Source: Thunnus maccoyii (lineage: Eukaryota; Chordata; Actinopteri; Scombriformes; Scombridae). From it: a stretch of DNA of 64,000 nt. The translations under genes were made by a program, and so were the position numbers. Every line of letters begins with the position of its first letter. The first letter of the stretch is position 1. The notes under the pieces were generated by a model. It saw nothing but the letters and a program-made list of their open reading frames with translations. It ran no database searches and was not told the origin of the DNA. The stretch lies in contig NC_056540.1 in assembly GCF_910596095.1 (NCBI RefSeq), positions 24,496,501 through 24,560,500 on the forward strand. The letters are read 5' to 3'. Positions 36,445 through 47,264 of the stretch are shown piece after piece.

Positions 36445-37205
36445 AACCGGTACAGGTCTGAGTGCTTGACCCCTACAGTGAGGGGATCTGGTGGCTCTGC
36501 TATTCTGTGGGGGGCATTTTGCTGGCAGGGTTTGGGTCCACTTAGAGGAAAGGGTCACTGAAAATTAATACAAAGTTGTTCTGAGAGATCGCCTTCATCC
36601 TATGATGAAACATTTCTATCCTGATGGGACTGGTCTCTTCCAGGATGACAATGTACCAATCCACAGGGCATGAGGGGTCACTGAATGGTTTGATGAAAAT
36701 GATATGAATCATACACTACAGCCTTCACAGTCACCAGATCTCATGGTGCTCCTCAGCCTTGGCATTGATTCTACAAGTCTCTGCAACTCTACTGGAGGAA
36801 TGAACACCATTCTTCAAAAAGATATTCCCTCATTTGGTGTTTTGATGATGATGGTGGAGAGCGGTGTCTAACACGTCAGATCAAAATCTCCCATAAGTGT
36901 TCAATTGGGTTGAGATCTGTTGACTGGGAAGGTCATAGCATATGATTCACATCATTTTCATACTCATCAAACCATTCAGTGACCCCTCATGCCCACATTG
37001 TCGTCCTGGAAGAGACCACTCCCGTCAGGATAGGAATGTTTCATCATACAATAAAGGTGATCACTCAGAACAACTTTGTATTGATTTGCAGTGATCCTTC
37101 CCTCAAAGAGGACAAGGGGATCCAAACCATGCCAGTAGATTGCCCCCCAAAGCATAACAGTGCCTCCGGATCCCCTCACTGTAGGGGTCAAGAATTCGGA
37201 CCTAT
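36445..37205. mobile_element. Inverted pair of Tc1-like transposase fragments
   Basis: The left arm (about 36445-36740, + strand) and the right arm (37205 down to about 36740, - strand) encode the same transposase region. The right arm has the best frame (LWGAIYWHGLDPLVLFEG and PDGSGLFQDDN, 36976-37191); the left has FYPDGTGLFQDDN. The right copy continues further, past a [17 protein letters not shown] stretch to the centre. Both are interrupted by stops and are dead. Arm-to-arm similarity would let the DNA or RNA fold into a ~300 bp hairpin. Confidence 0.75.
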
Positions 37206-38799
37206 TTACCTTAATTTGTCACCCGTCTGTATGTAGTGCTGAATTGCGGAGTTACAGCGTTAAACTGTTTTTCACCATTTCTGTGTTCAGGATTTTTTTG
37301 GGCTGGCCTGAAATGGTGGCTCAATGACATTGAGGGGTTACTAGCCTGACCCCTCCAACACTACATAAACTAGAGCACATTGCACTCATAGTTACTATTT
37401 TTACACCTGGTGTAAACACCTTTCATCAGAGACAACTGGGATTCACTTCGGATAATCCATTGTTACCGGTGAATGGGGCCATTTTCAGTCAACATTAGTG
37501 CTCAAGGAGTTATTTTAAACCCAGCTGAATCATCCATTAACAGGGGAAGCTGCCAGCAACTTCCGCTTCTGCACCGGCTGTGCAGCTGGTCCCCAGCCAG
37601 AGGGAGAGTATTTGCCGGGCAGCACTTCACCAAAAAGCGCGGCGTGAGAGGCAAGGGTGATGGCCACAATAAAGCCACCAAAGACTTTTCAGCAGAGAAG
37701 TGAATAGCATTAAGTGCGCTGAACTTTGGTGCCCTTCCCTTGAAAAAAACAACAATTTGACATTACGATTTGGCTGATTGGTTAATTACACATTTTTTCT
37801 GTGGTGTGACAATCTCATAATACATATTTATTATTGCTTTACATGGACTGTAAACAAAGAGAGTGTAGAGACTTCATTAAAGTGACTTTAACCAGTAACA
37901 TGCACATTTCCAGACAGTGATTAAGCCAGTCTCTACACCACAGATGGTTAGTTGTGGTAATAGTCAAGCTAACGTTAACTGCGTGCTATACTGCAAGCTC
38001 TAATGTTAGGCGTTAGCCAGGCTGATCATTTAAGCAGCTAACCCCTGCTGCCCATTAGCGAGCTAATGTTACGTGACTCAGCTTGTACTCAACAGTACAG
38101 TATCCATTTTAAACTCATGATTCATTCACAAAAATATTTTAAAAAGTGCTTACATGACCTGCAACAACCAGACAAAAATAGCAAATGTTAAATGCTTGGA
38201 GCTACTTGGCATTTTCAAATGTATTTTTTTCCATATAGGTATACCTGCGCTTGCTGGATTCTTCAATTTATTAAAGTTTCATAGGCCACATTGAATAACA
38301 CCTTAACAAACCTTAATCTGTATCTTACTGTTGTAAAGTCCTAGACATTTTGGTCCAATCTGCGCTCCCTACACACAGGCTGTCAATGTCAAAGCACTGA
38401 CACAGCAATTCAATTTCAGTCTCTCCATATATTGTGTCCTCGGGCCAGTACTGTGCGTTTCCCCTCTGGCTGAGTTCAGTGTAGCGCACTGGCCTATCCT
38501 CTTGCTCCTGTCAGTGACTCTGGCTAGCTGCTGCTGTGGTAGCCTCCTGCAGCTGCTCTTGCTCGCTAGCATTACCACTGCAACCGCCCCCGTGTGTCAT
38601 TGTGGCCATCCTGACTCATTTAGAAACATCATGAGACTACTTTTGTTTTGAAAAAAGATAGCAAATTTAATTGTCTTTTTGACACTTCTACTTTGCAGTT
38701 GCACACTTCTGATGCTCTATGCTTCAGTGGTCTGACTGCAGCAGGTTTTGGCTTTTTTTTTTTTTTTGTCTGTGTACATGACATTGGCCTTGTTATGCA
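37206..38799. other. Unidentified sequence between transposon remnants
   Basis: 38360-38600 is more GC-rich than its surroundings, with an open minus-strand frame that shows no known domain; it could be part of a mobile element. The ORF at 37473-37703 is also without recognisable features. No RNA gene seen. Confidence 0.35.
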
Positions 38800-39467
38800 A
38801 CAATTTTTCGCTCAGTGCACTCACTTGCACCAACAGTTAGATCTCCCAATTTTTTAAGAATAAATCTTAACTAATGAAGAGCATGAAATTGCTTTAAAAT
38901 TGGTCTGTAAATTAAAGCATATATTTTTTTCATTTTATTTGATGTTATTATTATCGTTTTTATACCATGAGAGGTACCGGATCTGAGCAAATAGGTACTG
39001 GAACACAGGCAGTCAAAAACCACAAGGTCCCGGATATGGCACCTGGTGGAGAACAAACACCATACAAATGGACAGGGTCTGCTTCAGTATACCACCTCTG
39101 ATCATGCATGTAGCATCATGTAAAATCAATAGACCAAGAGAGTACAGAAGTCATTAACCCTCTTGCCTAATGTGGATGCAAGAAACAGCATTTCAGACGG
39201 CTTTGTCTGATGGTTTAAAACTCTCTGAAGACTTTCTTTAGAGGTGGCTTAGTGTGTGACACTGATCATAACCACCAAACCACCTAGCCCAAAACCACGC
39301 GTTGAGAGCATTAGTAGCTCCTCCTTTTTGCACGTCTAACCTAACCTTTCTCACATCCTGTCAAATACTGGTCATGGCTTTTCTGAGTCATAAGCCTTTC
39401 AGTGTTTGGTCAGAAATTGCCAGGCACAGCTTTTGTGTGTCAGTGACGCTGCATGTGGCTTTATTGT
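38800..39467. repeat. Left copy of a ~650 bp direct repeat flanking the LINE
   Basis: Closely similar in the same orientation to about 42690-43340, including GAACACAGGCAGTCAAAAACC and module 2 at its right end. The LINE at 39466-42210 interrupts the left copy within module 2. Confidence 0.7.
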
Positions 39468-42210
39468 CATTGTTCAAGACAACGAAATTGCAGAACCCTC
39501 TAAGTGTGTAGAACATGTAACAAAATAAAAAAGTAATAAAAGGACATAAAAACATTAAAACATTAGACTGTTACATAAAATACATAAAGTGCAAAGTATA
39601 TTAAAGTACTGGGCTTGTACTCCAGTTATTGCAAACCCAGGGTACGTGTAGTGCATTAAAAAAGTATATAAAAGTACTGGGCTTGCTCGTTATTGCACAC
39701 GGGGGGGTGAGGGGATAGGGATAGAAGCAGCATTGTTTAGTGGGGCCACAACCGTGGGAAAGAAATTGTTTTTCTTTCTGGAAGTCCGAGCTGCAATGTT
39801 TCTGAATCTCCTTCCAAACGGCAAGAGGTTGAACAGGCGATGACTCAGGTGGGATGATTCTTTAATGATACTGTGAGCCCGCTGCAGACATCGTGAGGTG
39901 TAGATTGAGTCCAAGTCCGATAGATGTGTCCTGATAAAATCCTGTGCTTTGTTCACTATCCGCTGGAGAAATTTTAATTCGGCGTGATTGCAGTTGACAT
40001 ACCAAATTGTCATGCAGTATGTCAGTATGCTCTCAATAGCACTGTAAAAGTTCACAAGTAGTTTTTGGTGTAGACTAGTTCTCTTTAATATCCTAGATAG
40101 TAGAGGCGCTGCTGGGCTTTCCCTACTATCACAGAGGTGTGGGTGATCCAGCTGAGCTCCTCTGTAATGTGCACCTCCAAAAACTTAAAACATGTGACCT
40201 TTTCCACAGTGTCTCTATTTCTGTGGAGTTGGGCGTGTCCTTTTTTGCTTTCCTGTCGTAAACGATCACTTCCTTGGTTTTTTTGATATTGAGTGACAGG
40301 TTGTGATTATTGCACTATGTGTACAGTCTCTGCACCTCTTCTCTGTATAGTGTTTCATCATTCTTTGTTATCAATCCAATGACTGTAGTGTCATCCACAA
40401 ACTTTACAATGGAGTTGGTAGGGTAAGCGGGGACACAGTCATGTGTGAAGAGGGTGTAGAGGAGTGGTACTCCTGTGTTCAGGGTCAGGGTAGATGAGGT
40501 GTACTTGTCCAGTCTGACCATCTGGGCAGTCAAGAAGTCTAAAATCCAGTTACAGGTGTGTGCATTGAGTTCCAGAATGTGTAGTTTGGTGACCAGCCTA
40601 TTGTGTAGTATTAAAAGCTGGACTATGGTTGATAAAGAGCATCCTAGCATAGGTGTTGGGTTGTTCCACATGCTCCAGAACTGTATGGAGAGGAGTGTAA
40701 ATAGTATTGTCCGATGATCTATTTGCTTTGCTAGTGCTGCCTCACTGTTTACAGGGTGGGAGGTCTTCCCTTTGTAGTTTGTGATGGACCTAATCCCCTT
40801 GCACACACGTTGTGGGTTGTTGGCATTGTTGAAAAATGTCTCAATTTGTTGTTCATGTTTGTTCTTAGCAGCATTGATGCCTTTCTGTGGTTTCTCCTGG
40901 CTTTGCTGTACAGTGCTGCATCTTTGGATCTATAGGCGGCATCCCGAGCCCTGAGCAGACATCAGACATCGCTTTTGATTCAGGAATACACAAATGTCTT
41001 CATGGCTGGTGACATCGTCCACAAAGTATTTGATATAATCCATGACAGTGGTGGTATATTCCTCTATACTAATTCCTGTGTCCTGTGATAATGCTATATG
41101 TGCAAACATATTCCAATCTGTACTCTCAAAACAGTCCTGGAGCTGGAAGTTAGCTGCCATGGGCCACACTCACTGTTTTGATAGTTGTTTTTTATGTTTG
41201 TATTATTGGTTTGTAGGCTGAAATGAGGACATGAAATGAGGATGAAATAAGGCCAGGTGGTCAGAAAGTCCCAGGTGGGGGCAAGGGTATGCCTTATATG
41301 GCCTTGTGAAGTTGGTATAAACCCGGTCTAAGGTGTTTGCAATTCACATACCGGCTAAACTTGGGGAAAACTGTCTTAAGGTTGGCTTGATTGAAATCGC
41401 CAGCAGCAATAAACACTCCATCAGAATGAGCAGCAAGACAAAGTTATTTGTTGATAACATCATGCAGTTCTGTTAGTGCTAGCTTGATGTTATTTTTTGG
41501 TGGTATATAGACTGCCATGATGTAGAGAATGGAGAATTCTCTCTGTAGGTGAAAAGGCCTGCATTTTAGCAATAAATATTCCAGATTGGGACAGCAATGT
41601 CTGTTGTTGATGACAGAGTTTGTGCACCAAGCGTTGTTGATATAGATGCATAAGATTTCTTACCAGAATGGTGTTTTCTATCAGCTGTATAGGCAGTCTG
41701 GCCTGCCAGCTCCATAGCTTCATCAGGAGTGTTATGATCCAGCCATGTTTCTGTGAATATCATTGTGCAACAGTCTGATAAATCCTTATGTGCTGTGAGT
41801 CTCAGTCTGATCTTATCCATTTTGTTTGAGATGGATCGGACATTTGTATATTGGGAAGATACTGGGAAGCGATAGTTTGAATGGTGCAGTCTTTAGTCTA
41901 GCCCTAGCCCAGCTTGCTTTCCAGGCTTCTGCTCCCACTCTTTATGCCGTCTACGATGCCTCCTGTCCAGGGTTAGTTTCCAGGTGAGCCCAGGGTCCTG
42001 GCGGTGATCTCCAGTGGAGTGAGAAAATTCTATGGGAACTCCACAACATCTCTGTTCGTATGGTAAATATTCAAGAGTTCTTATCGGCTGTACTATACAG
42101 CGATTGACCGATATCCATGTAGAACTAAACATATAAGAGAAAGATGTAATAAAAACACACTGTGCAGAGGAGAGCTTGGAGCTGCTGCAACAGTGTGCAC
42201 CACCATCTTT
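39466..42210 (-). mobile_element. Degenerate non-LTR retrotransposon (L2-like LINE)
   Basis: Minus-strand fragments in order of transcription: an endonuclease-like piece near 41820-41566 (TETWLDHNTPDEA), a reverse transcriptase piece at 40806-40315 with the catalytic core FVDDTTVIG, and the C-terminal part at 40055-39690 with RCLQRAHSIIK and LLPFGRRFRNI. The 3' end near 39466 resembles the ACAACGAAATTGCA-type tail of fish L2 elements. Several stops and frame changes make it inactive. The L2 assignment is from memory of family sequences; another CR1/L2-type clade is possible. Confidence 0.75.
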
Positions 42211-42420
42211 GGTGACTTCAAGATTAAGAAAGAGTAAATTTGATATGGTGGGTGTGTGCAGAGAAGCATGGTTTTGGGTGCAAATCAAGTTAATTTGAGA
42301 AAATCCATGCTCATACTCAGCACTTTATATAAGAATGCTATTGACAGCAACAAATAGCTCCTTCAGTTCATAACGACTGTCTTTTACATCTGAATCTCTG
42401 TATTCTCTGTAGGCCTGAAT
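42205..42420 (-). mobile_element. hAT transposase C-terminal remnant
   Basis: Minus-strand translation gives EYEHGFSQINLICTQ, then TISNLLFLNLEV, matching the C-terminal dimerisation region of hAT transposases. A stop lies upstream (SILI*SAEYEHG). It abuts the 5' end of the LINE. Confidence 0.6.
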
Positions 42421-42689
42421 GACGTGTATGGAATGCGGACTGGACCAAAACATTAAGTTCAGGGTTTGCATTAATACGTCAAATTTGTACATCTTAATGA
42501 TAGAAAATACCCTGTTAACACATCAAATTTGAACATCTTAAGGCCTTTAAAATTTGGTGGAACCACTTCATCAGCTTCTGAGGGGAAACCCTACATACAA
42601 TCATTGGAAGAGAGAAAACATTTCCCCACTCAACCTACCTTGTAAGAACTAAGGTTAAGAAATAATATTGATTGTTCAATTTTTTTTTC

Positions 42690-43340
42690 GCTTGCACCAA
42701 CAGTTAGATCTGCCAACTTTTAAATAATAAATGTTATCTAATAAAAAATGTGAAATTGCATGAAAATTGGTCTGTAAATTAAAATATATATATTATTTTA
42801 TTTTATTTTATTGTTTTTGTTTTTATACCAGGAGAGGTACCAGATTCGCGCAAATAGATACCGGAACACAGGCAGTCAAAAACCATGAGGTCGTGGATAT
42901 GGCCCCTGGTGGGGGACAAACACCATACAAATGGACAGAGTCTGCTTCAGTATGCCACCTCTAATCATGCATGTAGCATTATGTAGCATCACTTCTATAG
43001 AGAGTATAGAAGTCATTAACCCTCTTGCCTGATGTGGAGGCAAGAAATAGCATTTCAGAGGAGTTTGTGTAATGGTTTAAAGCTTTCTAAAGAATTTCTT
43101 TAGAGGTGGCTTCATGCATCACTTATTGTTAAGATCTGGTCCACAACTACAAGTTGAGAACATTAGTGGTTACTCTTTTTTTGCATGTCTAACCTGCTAC
43201 ATCCTGTGGAACACTGGTCATACCTGCTCTGAGTCATAAGTCTTTCGATGTTTGGTCAGTTACTAAGAAATGGCCAGCCACAGCTTTTATGTGTCAGTGT
43301 AGCTGCTGCACGTGGTTTTGCTTCTTTCCCACGCTGTTAG
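42690..43340. repeat. Right copy of the ~650 bp direct repeat
   Basis: Matches 38800-39467 in the same orientation. Ends in module 2 (about 43165-43330), which here is not interrupted by the LINE. Confidence 0.7.
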
Positions 43341-44355
43341 GCAGACAACTTTTGCACAGTGCTGTGAGATTTGAAAGATGGAAATAGATATATTTTCATC
43401 ATTATATTTAATGAATATTTTTAAAATCTTTTGTTAATTTTAATGAAACTAAATGATACTGACAATATTTACTGACAAAATGGAGTGCATTAAATGAATG
43501 TGCTCGTGTTTGATTTGAGTATATGGGAAAAACAAAATACCTGACAGCTTTTGGCTGTTGTGGCCAAATATACAGAAAACTGTTAAACTCTTCTTCTCTT
43601 TAAAAATTAAGATGAACATAGGCAGATACCTCTAACAGAGCTCTGTGTAGACAAAGTGTAACAGACAACACATAACACCACGTGTTTCATGTAATACACT
43701 AATTACTTTAATTTACAGTATATAATTGACCCATAGAGATGTTCCCAGTGTTGTAGCACTATACTGAGGCAGAATCTTTGCAGCATGAATGTCAAACCCT
43801 CTTGGCTGATGTACCAAAATGCATCCTATTAAATTCCATGAGGACCACTGTGGGGTGGCTGTGTGTTTTGGTAGTACCCATCAGACCCAGAACCATGTAG
43901 ACTCACAATGTTTCTATGCTTTGAATGCAGGTAAGTGGGGTTTTGTTGAGTTTTTCCCTCAGTTTTAATAGCAGAAGTTTAATGTTTATTGTGAAATAAA
44001 ACTAAAAAGATAAATATAATTTAGCAAAATTCATTAAAGTCAAATGTTTTGGGAGTGGAGAAAATTAAGTATTCTTTGGAGCAACATATAAAATTTGCGT
44101 CATGCAAAGTTATTTCTTGATCTTGGTAACTGCAGCTGACAAAACAATCTCACCTCAGGGTGTATTTATTAGCTGTTCTGGAGTTCATTCAATCATACAC
44201 CAATCATACTATTCCCATTCTAAATTATTTCTAATGCTATCCATAACTCCACTTCACTCCACTATTACACATGAATGCATTATACAGAGACACAAACATA
44301 AGTTGTTAAATGCATTTTATTTAATGAGCAATTGAAATACACATCAGCTGTTGAA
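43341..44355. other. Spacer before RNase 2
   Basis: From about 43690 this belongs to the RNase tandem duplication. ORF 44102-44335 is identical in both copies (47011-47244), simply because the DNA is duplicated; it lies in the RNase 3' flank and is not called a gene. Confidence 0.45.
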
Positions 44356-44787
44356 TCAGTTCTCAAAATAACGAATGTCTCCGCCATAGTGCACAGGAAA
44401 GCCTTTTTCACATTTGATTATTATTTTCCGGTTCAAGGCTTCACCATTGTAATGACACCCTTGAGACTTGGCACTCTTTTTCAGTTTACAGACAACAATG
44501 TCAAATTGTTCATGGCTTAAGGTCTGTTTCTCATATGGCTCTCCATTACCCGCACAGACTGTTTTGACTGTGTCGATGTTAGCTTGGATGAAGGTGTTGG
44601 TCTTCTTACACAGTTTTTTAGTGGAGATTTTCCTTTTTTGTATCACATCATCACACTCGTCGACAGTCATGTGGTCAATGACATGCTGGACTTTGAACTT
44701 GTTGAATCGATTGTTGATTTTTCCTTTCCGAGAGAGCACAGCGGCAGAGAGCAGCACCAGCAGCAAACAGACAAACTGGATCCTCAT
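44356..44787 (-). CDS. Secreted RNase A-superfamily ribonuclease (RNase 2)
   Basis: 143 aa. Start chosen at MRIQFVCLLLVLLSA because a splice acceptor (CTCCACCAG, then GGAATC ATG) lies just upstream; the longer ORF from 44844 would read through the intron. Signal peptide, then the family signatures: FKVQHVIDHM (first His), CKKTNTF (Lys), FPVHYGGD (second His). Six cysteines. The protein is very basic (RKGKINNR, QKRKISTKK, KLKKSAK), which in this family often accompanies bactericidal activity; that is an inference. Poly-A signal at 44322-44317 on the minus strand. Confidence 0.93.
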   Translation of the reverse strand: MRIQFVCLLLVLLSAAVLSRKGKINNRFNKFKVQHVIDHMTVDECDDVIQKRKISTKKLCKKTNTFIQANIDTVKTVCAGNGEPYEKQTLSHEQFDIVVCKLKKSAKSQGCHYNGEALNRKIIIKCEKGFPVHYGGDIRYFEN

Positions 44788-44792
44788 GATTC

Positions 44793-47264
44793 CCTGGTGG
44801 AGAAAAGGCAGGAAAAGCAATACTTTTAGCCATTCTAGCGGCATGACTTGAGGGATGGCAATGTTGTTTTGTTGGTTGGTCCATCACTTCAGTCCAGACT
44901 GAGATATTTCAAAAACTATTAGATGGATTACCATGATTTTTGAAAACATTCATGATCCCTACTGACGTTGGTGATCCCCTGATTTTTCCTCTAGTGCTAC
45001 CATGAGGTTGGCATTAATGGCTTTAAGTGAAATGATTCAGCAACTATTGCCATTCAATTTGGCACAAACATTCACGTCCCCCTCAAGATGAATTGGAAAT
45101 GCACTGGTGTTACCCTAATCTCTCTTCTAATGCCACCATCAGGTCAAAATTTCAGTTTGTCCAATATCTTTGGTTTATTAAATGAGTAGTTAAATATCTT
45201 ACGACATTTCTAAACTAAGATGGTGACAATAATAAACCTGCTTAACATCAGCATGCAAAGCAATGCTGTTCCTAAGTACAGTCTCACAGAGCCACTAGCA
45301 TGGCTGTAGACACTTAGTTACACACTGGAGTACCTGAAATCTACATTTTTAGCCATTTTCCTGCTCAGAATGCCTGTTGCCTGTTTCAGGAGGCTCTGAT
45401 GACAGTGAATGGGTGTTATCCATATTGTAATCAGCCTCCTGATTTACTTATTTTTGGGAGTAGACCAGTCTGGTAAAGATAACTTTTGTATGTTGAATGT
45501 CATTAAGGCATCTATGGGTCAACCAGTGTTACCATACAATGCTGTGACCAGAGTTGACTGAAGTGATATTCATAGAAATACAGCCACATAAAAAAACTAT
45601 GTCTAATAGCAATGAGTTGCAGACCTGCAGCAAAATCAGCACAGCAAAAATGCAAAAAACCACAACCACAAGACAGAAGCCTTGAATACTTACTGACACT
45701 GTGACATTAGTAAAGAGAAAAAAAGAGATGCAGACCTGTTCTAAAGTGAAATTGCAACGACTTCTTCCTTCTTCTTCTTAGTACTTTCTGCAAAAACAGA
45801 AACAAACCATTTGATTAAGATTATTTTACTGTTTATTATAAGTTGACAAATTTGTCTAACCCATGATGCAAATCATAAAAAGCTGATTTACCTGTATCAC
45901 AGACACTGATCAGTGACAATGAAGCATCTGAAAATTGTTGAATCTTCTTCAGAGTTTAGTTCCTCGACATGTCAACTCCCCGCCCTCACACCTTCTATGT
46001 ACTGTCCAATCATACATGACCACAACCTATGTCTACCACCAGGCTCATCTGCATGCATCAATGCTGAACATCCTGGCTGCTACACCACTGCCTGTTTTCA
46101 GCAGATTTAACATACTCTGCCTGACCTGCTGCTTCATGTATTGCTATTTAAATTTAAGTGAATTTTGGATGTTCTTTTCAAAATGTGTTTATGTCGATCA
46201 AAAGTTGTGTATCTTAGATTCTGCCAGATATTGTGTTCATGAGCTTTGCATGAGCGGAACCACACTGACAAAATAAACTGTGAATTGCTGTTACAATAAA
46301 TAGTAAAAACTTTGACCTGAGTATTAGGTGGTAATTTGATATATTTGTCATAAGGATGTGCCTAACAAAGTCCAGGCCTCGGACAGAGCATTTTAAGAAG
46401 GTAAGAATGAAATGCTGCACATATGAGAAATCCAAACAGTCCTTTTATTTTGGGATAAATGCAATACATTAATAATAGTGAGGACTTATGGTGACACTTA
46501 GGAATGTGCAGTTTGACTCCCATTGGGCCATCTATGCTAGGATATATATTTTAAGAATACTTACAGTTAATTAAAGCATCAGTCAAATTACTTGTACTAC
46601 ATTCTGCACTCACAGGATAACACAAGTCATATCTTTCTTGACACTGCTGCCATCTTTTGGTAAGTTGCAGTCTGTTTGTTGTAATACACTAATTACTTTA
46701 ATTTACAATATATAATTATTAATTATATTATTAATTATTAAATTCCTTGAGGACCACTATGGGGTGGCTGTGTGTTTTGGTAGTACCCATCAGACCCAAA
46801 TCCATGTAGACTCACACTGTTTCTATGCTTTGAATGCAGGTAAGTGGGGTTTTGTTGAGTTTTTCCCTCAGTTTTAATAACAGAAGTTTAATGTTTATTG
46901 TGAAATAAAACTAAAAAGATAAATATAATTTAGCAAAATTCATTAAAGTCAAATGTTTTGGGAGTGGAGAAAATTAAGTATTCTTTGGAGCAACATATAA
47001 AATTTGCGTCATGCAAAGTTATTTCTTGATCTTGGTAACTGCAGCTGACAAAACAATCTCACCTCAGGGTGTATTTATTAGCTGTTCTGGAGTTCATTCA
47101 ATCATACACCAATCATACTATTCCCATTCTAAATTATTTCTAATGCTATCCATAACTCCACTTCACTCCACTATTACACATGAATGCATTATACAGAGAC
47201 ACAAACATAAGTTGTTAAATGCATTTTATTTAATGAGCAATTGAAATACACATCAGCTGTTGAA
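44793..47264. other. Spacer between RNase 2 and RNase 3
   Basis: Duplicated 5' flank of RNase 2, the copy boundary near 46679, and the 3' flank of RNase 3. ORF 45935-46276 (and its copy 48842-49183) has no domain; it may be a by-product of duplication. No other gene seen. Confidence 0.45.
45694..45787 (-). other. Candidate 5' UTR exon of RNase 2
   Basis: On the minus strand, acceptor GTTTCTGTTTTTGCAG precedes a 94 nt segment starting AAAGTACTAAGAAG and ending in donor GTGTCA|GTAAGT. A further exon donor, CAG|GTAAAT, lies at 45892|45891. Both are duplicated upstream of RNase 3 (the donor at 48799|48798). No transcript evidence. Confidence 0.4.

Larger units (their letters stand above)
43690..46678. 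repeat. RNase tandem duplication, copy 1
   Basis: Begins GTAATACACTAATTACTTTA and ends near module 1 (CTGCTGCCATCTTTTGGT, 46643). Apart from the RNase coding exon and a ~80 bp difference near 43740-43830 it is almost identical to copy 2; a 330 bp stretch upstream of the gene shows only a 2-4 base indel. Confidence 0.9.

Noticed and set aside
40315-42288. Reverse transcriptase and endonuclease ORFs as a host gene
   Set aside because: They are fragments of one decayed LINE in transcription order with stops and frame changes.
44788-44844. Longer RNase 2 start (MPLEWLKVL...)
   Set aside because: It reads through the splice acceptor into the intron. The inner MRIQ start matches RNase 1 and gives a proper signal peptide.
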